From contig NZ_CP049199.1 in NCBI RefSeq assembly GCF_011045195.1, forward strand, positions 3,348,001-3,412,000: DNA of 64,000 nucleotides, given 5' to 3'. Below the pieces are notes generated by a model. The model saw only the letters and a program-made list of their open reading frames with translations, did no database searches and had not been told where the DNA came from. Source of the DNA: Caulobacter soli (GTDB lineage Bacteria > Pseudomonadota > Alphaproteobacteria > Caulobacterales > Caulobacteraceae). The position numbers and the translations under genes are program-made. This document shows, piece after piece, positions 1-7,364 of the stretch; the stretch's first letter is position 1, and the number at the start of each line of letters is the position of its first letter.

Positions 1-1653
1 AGCTTGGGCATAGACCGCCTCCTTGAAAGGCTCGAGGCCGACGCGGCGATAGGTGTCGAGGAAGCGTTCCTCGCCGGTGCGGATGTCCAGATAGCGATCG
101 ACCAGGGCGTCGATGGCCGGGGCGACCTTGTCGGCCGACAGGCCCGGGCCGAGGATCTTGCCGATCGAGGCGTCTTCCGCCCCCGACCCGCCCAGCGACA
201 GCTGGTAGAATTCCTCGCCCTTCTTGTCGACGCCCAGGATGCCGATGTGGGCCACGTGGTGGTGACCGCAGGCGTTGATGCAGCCGCTGATCTTGATCTT
301 CAGCTCGCCCACCTTCTCGGCGCGATCGGGATCGGCGAACTTCTTGGCGATGTCCTGGGCGATCGGGATGGCGCGGGCGTTGGCCAGGGCGCAGTAGTCC
401 AGGCCCGGGCAGGCGATGATGTCGCTGGCCAGGTCGATGTTGGCGGTGGCGAGATCGGCCGCCTCAAGCGCCGCGTGCACGGCGGCCAGGTCGTCCAGCT
501 TCACGTGCGGCAGGACCAGGTTCTGGGCGTGGGTCACGCGCAGGTCGTCCAGGCTGTAGCGCTCGGCCAGATCGGCGACGACGTCCAGCTGGTCGGCCGT
601 GGCGTCGCCCGGCGTCTGGCCGATGGCCTTCAGCGACACCTCGACGATGGCGTAGCCGGGCTGCTTGTGCGGCTTGACGTTGTTGCGGACGAACCGCTGC
701 AGCGAGGGGCTGGCGGCGCGGGCGGCCTCGAAGGCCTCCGACACGTCCGGCAAGGTTTCGAAGTTGGTCTGGGCGAAGGCCTTACGGACGCGCGCCAGTT
801 CGCTGGCCGGCAGATTGGCGCGCTCGGCGTCGATCTTGCCCCACTCTTCCTCGACCTGGCGCGCGAACTCCTCGGCGCCCAGGGCCGCGACCAGGATCTT
901 GATCCGGGCCTTGTAGATGTTGTCGCGGCGGCCGTGGCGATTATAGACGCGCAGGATCGCCTCGACGTAGCTGAGCAAGTGCTCGGACGGCAGGTACGAC
1001 TTGATGGTCGGGCCAACATAGGGCGTGCGCCCCTGGCCGCCGCCGACGATCACCTCGAAACCGATCTGGCCGTCGCGACCCTTGCGCAGGATCAGGCCGA
1101 TGTCGTGCACCTTGACCGCCGCGCGGTCGGTCAGGGCGCCGGTGATGGCGATCTTGAACTTGCGCGGCAGGAAGCTGAACTCGGGGTGCAGGGTCGACCA
1201 CTGGCGCAGGACCTCGGACCACACGCGCGGATCGTCGACCTCTTCGGCCGTGGCGCCGGCATAGGGGTCGGCCGTGACGTTGCGGATGCAGTTGCCGCTG
1301 GTCTGGATGGCGTGCAGGTCCACCTCGGCCAGGGCGTCCAGGATGTCGGGCGCGTCCTTCAGCTTGATCCAGTTGAACTGGATGTTCTGACGGGTGGTCA
1401 TATGCCCGTAGTCTTTGTCGTAGGTGCGGGCGATCCAGGCCAGGCGGCGGGCCTGGCGGGCGTTCAGCGAGCCGTACGGAATGGCGATCCGCAGCATGTA
1501 GGCGTGGAGCTGCAGATAGAGGCCGTTCATCAGCCGCAGCGGCTTGAACTGGTCCTCGGTCAGCTCGCCGGCCAGGCGGCGGGCCACCTGGTGGCGGAAC
1601 TCGTTGGAGCGGTCCGTCAGGAATTCACGGTCGATGGGATCGTACAGATACAT
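1..1653 (-). CDS. cysI: nitrite/sulfite reductase haemoprotein (CysI type), 3' end cut by window edge
   Basis: Reduces sulfite to sulfide with six electrons, using a coupled sirohaem and 4Fe-4S centre, in cytoplasmic sulfate assimilation. The visible 551 codons start MYLYDPIDREF and hold the ferredoxin-type nitrite/sulfite reductase repeats. The metal-ligand motifs are CPGLDYC (C-X5-C, near residue 415) and SGCINACGHHH (C-X3-C, near residue 459). No stop codon is reached, but about 550 residues is already the usual family length, so little is missing. The ATG lies one base after the stop of the DUF2849 gene, and with cobA upstream this is the usual alphaproteobacterial cobA-DUF2849-cysI order. 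Nitrite versus sulfite as substrate cannot be settled from motifs; the operon context favours sulfite. Confidence 0.93.
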   Translation of the reverse strand, partial: MYLYDPIDREFLTDRSNEFRHQVARRLAGELTEDQFKPLRLMNGLYLQLHAYMLRIAIPYGSLNARQARRLAWIARTYDKDYGHMTTRQNIQFNWIKLKDAPDILDALAEVDLHAIQTSGNCIRNVTADPYAGATAEEVDDPRVWSEVLRQWSTLHPEFSFLPRKFKIAITGALTDRAAVKVHDIGLILRKGRDGQIGFEVIVGGGQGRTPYVGPTIKSYLPSEHLLSYVEAILRVYNRHGRRDNIYKARIKILVAALGAEEFARQVEEEWGKIDAERANLPASELARVRKAFAQTNFETLPDVSEAFEAARAASPSLQRFVRNNVKPHKQPGYAIVEVSLKAIGQTPGDATADQLDVVADLAERYSLDDLRVTHAQNLVLPHVKLDDLAAVHAALEAADLATANIDLASDIIACPGLDYCALANARAIPIAQDIAKKFADPDRAEKVGELKIKISGCINACGHHHVAHIGILGVDKKGEEFYQLSLGGSGAEDASIGKILGPGLSADKVAPAIDALVDRYLDIRTGEERFLDTYRRVGLEPFKEAVYAQA

Positions 1654-1654
1654 C

Positions 1655-2032
1655 TTACTTCCTGCGGATCAGGTCGACACGGCCGGTCGAGCGCGCGGCG
1701 CCGGCGGCGTGGCGGAGAGCTTCGATCACCTCGCCGCCGACGGCCTGCTTGCCGTGGGTGGGTTCGTTGGTGGGGCCCAGGGCCCGGATGCGTTCGCGGT
1801 AGCTGACCGGGGCCAGGCCGCCGCCATCGCTTCCTGGCACCGGCGCCAGGTCGATCGGATAGGGATCGACGATCACCGTGGCCTGCCCCTTGGCCTTGGC
1901 CACCACGGCCTCGACCTCGGCGTCCTGGGTTTCGTCGAACAGCTGGGCGTCGCCGAAGCCATCGACCCAGGCGCCGGCTTTCCAGAACACGACCTCCCCG
2001 TCGATCAGGCGATTGGCGGTGATGGCTTTCAT
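1655..2032 (-). CDS. DUF2849 family protein of the sulfite reductase operon
   Basis: A 125-residue protein opening MKAITANRLIDGEVVFW, the hallmark start of DUF2849 proteins, which sit between the sirohaem methyltransferase and sulfite reductase genes in many alphaproteobacteria. Its start overlaps the cobA stop by four bases (ATGA) and its stop is one base from the cysI start, so the three genes should be translationally coupled. No catalytic motif or membrane segment is visible. Biochemical role unknown; an accessory role in sulfite reduction is inferred from gene order only. Confidence 0.82.
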   Translation of the reverse strand: MKAITANRLIDGEVVFWKAGAWVDGFGDAQLFDETQDAEVEAVVAKAKGQATVIVDPYPIDLAPVPGSDGGGLAPVSYRERIRALGPTNEPTHGKQAVGGEVIEALRHAAGAARSTGRVDLIRRK

Positions 2033-2889
2033 GAACGCAGGCTCGCGGACTGGAGAACAAGGGAAGCGGACAGGTCGGGAACACCAACATCCGCCATGGC
2101 CATGGCCTCGCCGACCATCAGCAGCGCGGGGCCTTTCAGGCCCTCGGCGGCGACGGCCAAGCCGGCCAGGGTGGTCAGGATGCGACGCTCGTCGGCGCGG
2201 CTGGCGTTCTCGACGATCAGGGCCGGGACCCCACCCGCGCGACCGGCGGCCGTCAGGCGTTCGGCGATCAGGCCGGCGGTCGAGACGCCCATGTAGACGA
2301 CGACGGTCTGGTTCGGGCGCGCCAGGGCGGTCCAGTCCAGGTCGGGCTCGCCATGAGCCGCATGGCCGGTGACAAAGGTCACGGCCTGGGCGCTGCCACG
2401 ATGGGTCAGGGGCGCGCCGGCGCCGGCGGAAGCGGCCAGGGCGGCGGTGACGCCGGGCACGACGGCGCAGTCGACACCGGCCGTGCGGCAGGCGGCCAGT
2501 TCTTCACCGCCGCGGCCGAACAGGAAGGGATCCCCGCCCTTCAGCCGCACGACGGTCAGGCCTTCGAGCGCCAGGGCGACCAGCAGCTGGTTGATGTCGT
2601 CCTGCGGCAGGGTATGGCGCGACTTGCGCTTGGCGACATTAATCCGCCGCGCCGCCACGGGCGCCAGGTCGAGAATCTCGTCGGAGACCAGGCCGTCGTG
2701 CACGACCACGTCGGCGGCCTGCAGGGCCTTCAGGGCCTTGATCGTCAGCAGTTCGGGATCGCCGGGACCGGCGCCGACCAGGGTCACGCGGCCTGACGCC
2801 AAATGGGACGCATGGGCGCCCGCCCCGCCGCCGAGGGCGACGAGACCGACTTGAGACCGGGAAGCGGATCGGACCGTTGGCCGAGCCAT
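2029..2889 (-). CDS. cobA: uroporphyrinogen-III C-methyltransferase (SUMT)
   Basis: Transfers two methyl groups from SAM to uroporphyrinogen III to give precorrin-2, the first step toward the sirohaem needed by the downstream reductase. Family signatures are VGAGPGDPELLT (residues 38-49), RLKGGDPFLFGRGGEE (about 115-130) and VPGVTAALAA. At 286 residues it is a single SUMT domain without the N-terminal oxidase/ferrochelatase part of enterobacterial CysG, so those activities must be encoded elsewhere. About 33 residues precede the conserved core, so a later start is possible. It heads the cobA-DUF2849-cysI operon, divergent from a LysR gene across 220 bp that carries two strong palindromes. Confidence 0.92.
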   Translation of the reverse strand: MARPTVRSASRSQVGLVALGGGAGAHASHLASGRVTLVGAGPGDPELLTIKALKALQAADVVVHDGLVSDEILDLAPVAARRINVAKRKSRHTLPQDDINQLLVALALEGLTVVRLKGGDPFLFGRGGEELAACRTAGVDCAVVPGVTAALAASAGAGAPLTHRGSAQAVTFVTGHAAHGEPDLDWTALARPNQTVVVYMGVSTAGLIAERLTAAGRAGGVPALIVENASRADERRILTTLAGLAVAAEGLKGPALLMVGEAMAMADVGVPDLSASLVLQSASLRS

Positions 2890-2973
2890 GGATTAAGGTC
2901 CTCTATAAGCCACCACCATTGGCGACGCTCCGGACTGGCCATGTCGCCAAACCGGTTGCGCCTCAATGCATTA

Positions 2974-2999
2974 CGGGGCGAACCCTAGGGTTCGCCCCG
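2974..2999. promoter_or_regulatory. 26-bp perfect palindrome in the cobA/LysR intergenic region
   Basis: The sequence CGGGGCGAACCC, then TA, then the mirror image through 2999 is a perfect 26-bp inverted repeat. As RNA on either strand it gives an 11-bp stem with a 4-base loop. No T run follows on either side, and it lies between divergent genes, so an ordinary terminator is unlikely. It falls 85 bp upstream of the cobA start and 111 bp upstream of the LysR start. A 5' UTR hairpin or a protein-binding site are both possible. Confidence 0.5.
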
Positions 3000-3042
3000 C
3001 TCGCGTCCACCGATGAAAAGGGCCATCTCCGTCAGCGAACGC

Positions 3043-3075
3043 TTGCAAATTGGGCGGCGACGGGCCAATTCGCAA
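3043..3075. promoter_or_regulatory. operator-like interrupted palindrome upstream of the LysR gene
   Basis: The arms TTGCAAATTGG (3043-3053) and CCAATTCGCAA (3065-3075) are inverted repeats of 11 bp with one mismatch, separated by 11 bp. They end 34 bp before the LysR start codon. LysR-type regulators bind interrupted dyads of this kind and usually control their own gene and a divergent neighbour, so this is the best operator candidate in the region. Binding is inferred, not shown. Confidence 0.55.
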
Positions 3076-3109
3076 ACAAGGTCTTCTGCCGGGGCGTTCA
3101 GTAAAACTC

Positions 3110-4066
3110 ATGGAAAGACAGTCAGAACGGCGCAGGCTGCCGCCCTTGAACGCCTTGCGGGCGTTCGAGGCCGCCGCGCGCCACCTGAACTTCAGCCGCG
3201 CCGCCGACGAACTGTCGGTGACGCCCGGCGCCGTGAGCCAGCAGATCCAGAACCTGGAGGACTATGTCGGCGCGGCCCTGTTCAAGCGCACGCCCAAGGG
3301 TCTGCTGCTGACCGACGCCGCCCAGACCGCCCTGCCCGCCCTGCGCGAAGCCTTCGACCGCCTAGCCGAGGCCGCTTCGCTGCTCACCGCCGCCGTCGAC
3401 GGCCGTCGCCTGACCCTGACCGCCGCCCCCTCGTTCGCCGCCAAGTGGCTGGTGCCGCGCCTGGGCAAGTTCGAGCAGGCCCAGCCCCAGGTCGACGTCT
3501 GGCTGTCGGCCGGCATGGAGGTCGTCGACTTCGCCGCCGGCGAGGTGGATCTGGCCATCCGCTACGGCTCGGGCCGCTACCCGGGCCTGGAGGTCATTCG
3601 CCTGCTCAGCGAGACGGTCATTCCTGTCGCGAGCCCCGAACTTCTGGCCGCCAATCCCTTGGAATCGCCGGAAGATCTGTCGCATCACATCCTGTTGCAC
3701 GACGGCTCGCCGGACGCCGACGACAGCTGCCCCGACTGGGCCATGTGGCTGGCGGCGCGGGGCATCCGCAGCGTCGACGGCGCGCGCGGTCCGCGCTTCA
3801 ACCAGTCCAGCCTGGTGATCGAGGCCGCCGCCAACGGACGCGGCATCGCCCTGGCCAAGCAGACCCTGGCCCAGGCCGATCTCGACGCCGGCCGCCTGGT
3901 CATTCCGTTCGAGATTCCCACGGCCGTCGACTTCGCCTATTACGTCGTCCATCCCAAGGCCAAGGGACGTCTGCCGCAGGTGAAGGCGTTCGTTTCGTGG
4001 CTGCAGGCCGAGGCGGCCGCGCACGAAGCGGCCCTCCTCACCATGGACAACGGCGCGGGCATCTAA
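3110..4066 (+). CDS. LysR-family transcriptional regulator (GcvA-like)
   Basis: A 318-residue regulator. Residues about 12-70 form the winged helix-turn-helix, with LNALRAFEAAARHLNFSRAA followed by SVTPGAVSQQI. An effector-binding domain with AAPSFAAKWLVPRL and VDLAIRYGSG follows, as in GcvA/AmpR-type members. The ATG at 3110 was chosen because conserved sequence begins just after it and the operator-like dyad lies right upstream. It is divergent from the sulfite-reductase operon and six bases upstream of a chorismate mutase gene. Target genes and effector cannot be read from the sequence; control of cobA-cysI is possible but unproven. Confidence 0.88.
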   Translation: MERQSERRRLPPLNALRAFEAAARHLNFSRAADELSVTPGAVSQQIQNLEDYVGAALFKRTPKGLLLTDAAQTALPALREAFDRLAEAASLLTAAVDGRRLTLTAAPSFAAKWLVPRLGKFEQAQPQVDVWLSAGMEVVDFAAGEVDLAIRYGSGRYPGLEVIRLLSETVIPVASPELLAANPLESPEDLSHHILLHDGSPDADDSCPDWAMWLAARGIRSVDGARGPRFNQSSLVIEAAANGRGIALAKQTLAQADLDAGRLVIPFEIPTAVDFAYYVVHPKAKGRLPQVKAFVSWLQAEAAAHEAALLTMDNGAGI

Positions 4067-4072
4067 AGCTAA

Positions 4073-4402
4073 ATGGTTAAGACGATTATCGAGGTCGGCG
4101 AACGGCTGGTTCCCGGCGACTGCCAGTCCATGGCCGATGTCCGGCAGGGCGTGGACGCCCTGGACCGGGCCCTGGTGGCCCTGCTGACCGAGCGCCAGGG
4201 CTACATGGACGCCGCCGCCCGCATCAAGCCCGACCGCTCCAAGGTGTTCGACCGCGCGCGGATCGAGGACGTGGTCGACAAGGTCAAGGCCGCCGCGCGC
4301 GAGTCGGGCCTGTCGGAAGCCATCGCCGAACCGGTCTGGCGCACCCTGGTCGACCGCTGCATCGCCTATGAGTACGACAGCTGGGATCGTACGAAGGGGT
4401 AG
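4073..4402 (+). CDS. chorismate mutase, AroQ class
   Basis: Predicted to convert chorismate to prephenate in phenylalanine/tyrosine synthesis. The 109-residue all-helical protein has the AroQ pattern VRQGVDALDRALVALLTERQ, then K at IKPDR and the C-terminal VWRTLVDRCIAYE. The length matches stand-alone AroQ or PchB-like mutases (90-110 residues). There is no prephenate dehydratase or dehydrogenase domain. It starts six bases after the LysR stop and is probably co-transcribed with it. An isochorismate-pyruvate lyase role cannot be excluded, but no siderophore or salicylate genes are nearby. Confidence 0.85.
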   Translation: MVKTIIEVGERLVPGDCQSMADVRQGVDALDRALVALLTERQGYMDAAARIKPDRSKVFDRARIEDVVDKVKAAARESGLSEAIAEPVWRTLVDRCIAYEYDSWDRTKG

Positions 4403-4503
4403 CGCCCGCGTCCTCCCGCACGCGACGCCTCATTACACATCCTTAAATTGACGGCCGAGCTCCGGCGCCCCGAACTCCCTTCCACACAAGGGAAATTCAT
4501 CGC

Positions 4504-5946
4504 ATGCGCACGCTCTGGAAAACTCCGCTTCTCGCCGTGGCGTGCGCGCTTTCCACGCCGGTCTGGGCGGCGTCGCCAACCGTGGAACAGCGCGTCCAGG
4601 CGGTGACCTCGGGCCTGCTGCCGGCGGTTTCCGTCAAGGGCCAGCCGCCGACCAAGCGCGCCCTGCTCGACGAGATGGCGGTCCTGCACGTGCCGGGCGT
4701 CAGCATCGCGGTGATCCACGACGGCAAGATCGACTGGGCGCGTGGCTTCGGCGTCACCCGAGAGGGCGGCGCGCCGGTGACGGCCGACACGCTGTTCCAG
4801 GCCGGCTCGGTCAGCAAACCGATCGCCGCCGTGGCGGCGCTGGCCCTGGTGCAGGATGGCCGCCTGTCGCTGGACACCGACGTCAACAAGACGCTGAAGA
4901 GCTGGACCCTGCCGACCAACGCCTTCACCGCCACGACGCCCGTGACGCTGCGCGCCCTGCTGTCGCATACGGCCGGGACCACGGTGCACGGCTTCGCGGG
5001 CTACGCGGCCGGAACGCCGGTTCCCACCCTGCCCCAGGTGCTGAGCGGAACCACGCCCGCCAACTCCGACCCCGTGGTCGTCGACCAGGCGGTGGGCGGC
5101 GCCTATCGCTATTCCGGCGGCGGCTATTCGATCGCCCAGCAGATGATGATCGACGCCACGGGCCAGACTTTCCCGGCCATCGTGCGCGACAAGGTCTTCG
5201 GCCCCATCAAGATGACCCGCAGCAGCGAGGATCAGCCGCTGGACGCCGCGCGGCTGGCCGCCGTCGCCCAACCTTACGATTCAAAGGGCGTCGCCATCGC
5301 GGGCGGGCCGCACGTCTATCCGGAGATGGCCGCCGCCGGCCTGTGGACCACGGCCAGCGACCTGGCCCGGTTCGTGATCGACCTGCAGGAGGCCGCCCAG
5401 GGCCGCCCAGGCCACGTACTGACCCCGGAAACGGCCAAGATGATGATGACGCCGGTCAAGGACGGCTACGGCCTGGGCGTGTCGATCCAGGGCGCCACGA
5501 CGGCCAAGTACTTTTACCACAACGGCTCGAACGCCGGGTACAAGGCCTTGATGCTGGGCTATCCCGGCTCGGGCGATGGCCTGGTGGTGCTGACCAGCGG
5601 CGACCAGGGCTTTGGCCTGAGCGAACAGATCGCCCGCGCCGTCGCCGCCGAATACGGGTGGCCCGACTACCGCCTGGTCGAGCGCGCGGTGGTCCCGCTG
5701 GCTATCGCCGATCAGGAAAAGTTCGTCGGCACGTTCGCGATCAAGGGCCCCGGCGACTTCACGATCCGCCGCGACGGAGACCGGCTGGTGGCCGAAATCT
5801 GGAAGGGCGTCGACGATCCCCTGCTGCCCGACTCGGCCGCCAGCTTCTTCATCACGTCCAAGGACCTGCGGCTGGCGTTCAGCGACGCCGACCACGGGAC
5901 CGTGACGGTGGGGGACTACACGGGCCAGTTCGAACGGGTGAAGTGA
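4504..5946 (+). CDS. exported serine hydrolase, beta-lactamase/class C PBP fold
   Basis: A 480-residue exported protein with a signal peptide ending at VWAA (about residue 23). The serine-hydrolase motifs are in order: SVSK (S102-K105, the SxxK nucleophile), YSGGGYS (Tyr motif) and HNGSN in the position of KTG. A C-terminal lipocalin-like domain (about 390-480) follows, as in esterase/peptidase members of the family. True beta-lactamase activity is not implied, since most members are esterases or D-amino-acid peptidases of unknown substrate. It is a single gene followed by a palindromic element and a convergent Hpt gene. Confidence 0.85.
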   Translation: MRTLWKTPLLAVACALSTPVWAASPTVEQRVQAVTSGLLPAVSVKGQPPTKRALLDEMAVLHVPGVSIAVIHDGKIDWARGFGVTREGGAPVTADTLFQAGSVSKPIAAVAALALVQDGRLSLDTDVNKTLKSWTLPTNAFTATTPVTLRALLSHTAGTTVHGFAGYAAGTPVPTLPQVLSGTTPANSDPVVVDQAVGGAYRYSGGGYSIAQQMMIDATGQTFPAIVRDKVFGPIKMTRSSEDQPLDAARLAAVAQPYDSKGVAIAGGPHVYPEMAAAGLWTTASDLARFVIDLQEAAQGRPGHVLTPETAKMMMTPVKDGYGLGVSIQGATTAKYFYHNGSNAGYKALMLGYPGSGDGLVVLTSGDQGFGLSEQIARAVAAEYGWPDYRLVERAVVPLAIADQEKFVGTFAIKGPGDFTIRRDGDRLVAEIWKGVDDPLLPDSAASFFITSKDLRLAFSDADHGTVTVGDYTGQFERVK

Positions 5947-5954
5947 CGCCGTGG

Positions 5955-6053
5955 GTCCTTCGAGGCCCGCCGCGCGGGCGCCTCAGGATGAGGAGCTTTG
6001 TTGCTCTGAATTCCTCATCCTGAGGTGTGAGGCGAAGCCGAGCCTCGAAGGAC
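5955..6053. repeat. palindromic repeat, family B, copy 1
   Basis: The outer arms are GTCCTTCGAGGC and GCCTCGAAGGAC, and the inner arms are CCTCAGGATGAGGA and TCCTCATCCTGAGG. The whole 99 bp folds as one nested hairpin. The second copy at 46379-46475 shares both arm sets but differs in the side hairpins. It lies between two convergent genes, so it may act as a two-way terminator; there is no T run. Confidence 0.8.
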
Positions 6054-6062
6054 GCACCGCGC

Positions 6063-6401
6063 CTACCCCTTCAGCGACCTCAACGCCCGCTCGTGGGCGT
6101 AGGCGGCGATGTCCATCAGCGCCGTATCCAGGGCGTTGCGCACGTCGCCCAGGCTGCTGGTCCCGGCCTCGGCGGCCTCGCAGACGTCGCCCAGGGCGAA
6201 GGCCCCAACGCCCCGCGCCGCGCCCTTGACCGTGTGCACCGCGTCCATCCAGCCGGGGTGGCTCTTGTCGAGCATCGGCGTCCATAGCGCGGCCTGTTCG
6301 CGGAACAGCGCCAGCACCTCGTCGATCACCGCGGAATCGTCCATCGCGAACCCTTCCAGATAGGCGAAATCCACGGCTCCGCTGATATCTCGTCTGGCCA
6401 A
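6063..6401 (-). CDS. histidine phosphotransfer (Hpt) domain protein
   Basis: A 112-residue single-domain Hpt protein that would carry phosphate between a hybrid kinase and a response regulator in the cytoplasm. The phosphoacceptor motif is HTVKGAARGVGA, with the His at about residue 56, framed by helices typical of Hpt bundles. A TTG start at 6401 (MARRDIS) is preferred because AAGGGA sits about ten bases upstream and the start then clears the tRNA; an internal ATG at residue 20 would cut into the first helix. Hybrid kinase partners cannot be assigned; the nearest in this window is 20 kb away. Confidence 0.8.
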   Translation of the reverse strand: MARRDISGAVDFAYLEGFAMDDSAVIDEVLALFREQAALWTPMLDKSHPGWMDAVHTVKGAARGVGAFALGDVCEAAEAGTSSLGDVRNALDTALMDIAAYAHERALRSLKG

Positions 6402-6482
6402 AAAATAGTCCCTTGCGTTCCAAGATTCTTTGCGTATGTTCCGCGCCTCGCCGCCGAGGCAAACCACCGCTTCGGGCCGCGC

Positions 6483-6558
<76 letters not shown>

Positions 6559-6731
6559 TTTCCTTCAAAGACTTCAAAGACTTTCCCCTCTGGGGACGCC
6601 GTCCGGCGTCTCGCCGCGACCTGTCCGCGCCCTGGCCTTCTACCCCTCTCGCGCGGCGGACGTAAGGGCACGATGGCCTGATGTCGCGTTCCGTCGGATG
6701 CTGCCCGCGATGAAGGCGGGAGGCGGCCAGG

Positions 6732-7364
6732 ATGATCACCCTCTATCACTGCGTGGGGGCGCGCTCGTTCCGGGCCCTGTGGGCGCTGGAAGAGCTGGGC
6801 CTGGCCTACGAACTGAAGCTGACGCCCTTCCCGCCTCGTTTCCGCGAACCCGGCTATCTGGACATCAATCCGCTGGGCACGACGCCCACCCTGATCGACG
6901 GCGACGTCCTGATGAGCGAGTCGGCGGCGATCGGCGAATATCTGGCGCGCCGGTACGAGCCCAGCGACCTGGCCGTGGCGCCGGACGAACCCGGCTTCGG
7001 CGCCTATCTGAACTTCCTGCACATGGGCGAGGCCACGCTCACCTTCCCGCAGACCATCCATCTGCGCTACGCGGTGTTCGAGCCCGAAGAGCGTCGCCTG
7101 CCCCAGGCCGCCGCCGACTATGTGCAATGGTTCCTGTCGCGGCTGAAGGCGGCGGCCAAGCTACTGGACGACAGCGGTTATGTCGCCGCCGGCCGCTTCA
7201 CCATGGCCGACATCTCGGTGGCCTACGCCCTGAAGCTGGGCGAGCAGCTGGGTTTCGCCGACAGCTTCCCGGAAGCCTTCAAGGCCCACCTGGGGCGGAT
7301 GAAAGCGCGCGACGGCTACCAGCGCGCCTTGGCCGCCGAAAGCGCCGGAGAGCCCGTCCTGTGA
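6732..7364 (+). CDS. glutathione S-transferase family protein
   Basis: A 210-residue cytoplasmic protein with a thioredoxin-like N-terminal domain (ITLYHCVGARSFRALWALEE) and the glutathione-binding turn PLGTTPTLIDGD followed by SESAAIGEYLARR (about residues 46-75). A helical C-terminal domain carries the N-capping box FTMADISVAYAL. It would conjugate or reduce a substrate with glutathione; the substrate is unknown. Its TGA overlaps the GTG of the next gene by four bases, so the pair is coupled, which suggests a joint role in handling an acyl or xenobiotic compound. Confidence 0.88.
   Translation: MITLYHCVGARSFRALWALEELGLAYELKLTPFPPRFREPGYLDINPLGTTPTLIDGDVLMSESAAIGEYLARRYEPSDLAVAPDEPGFGAYLNFLHMGEATLTFPQTIHLRYAVFEPEERRLPQAAADYVQWFLSRLKAAAKLLDDSGYVAAGRFTMADISVAYALKLGEQLGFADSFPEAFKAHLGRMKARDGYQRALAAESAGEPVL

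Noticed and set aside
4..1806. Long open plus-strand frame opposite cysI
   Set aside because: High-GC codon bias leaves the antisense frame open. The translation is a repetitive Gly/Val/Asp/Gln-rich string without family motifs, while the minus strand encodes a clear sulfite reductase.
2890..3109. SAM or cobalamin riboswitch upstream of cobA
   Set aside because: I looked for conserved riboswitch core sequences and saw none; only the palindromes stand out.
4504..5946. Antibiotic-resistance beta-lactamase call
   Set aside because: The SxxK/Tyr/HNG pattern and C-terminal domain fit the broad esterase/peptidase branch; nothing specific to a resistance enzyme is seen.
6698..7360. In-frame upstream extension of the thiolase-like gene
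   Set aside because: It overlaps the whole GST gene in another frame and has no thiolase sequence; the GTG at 7361 gives the normal start.
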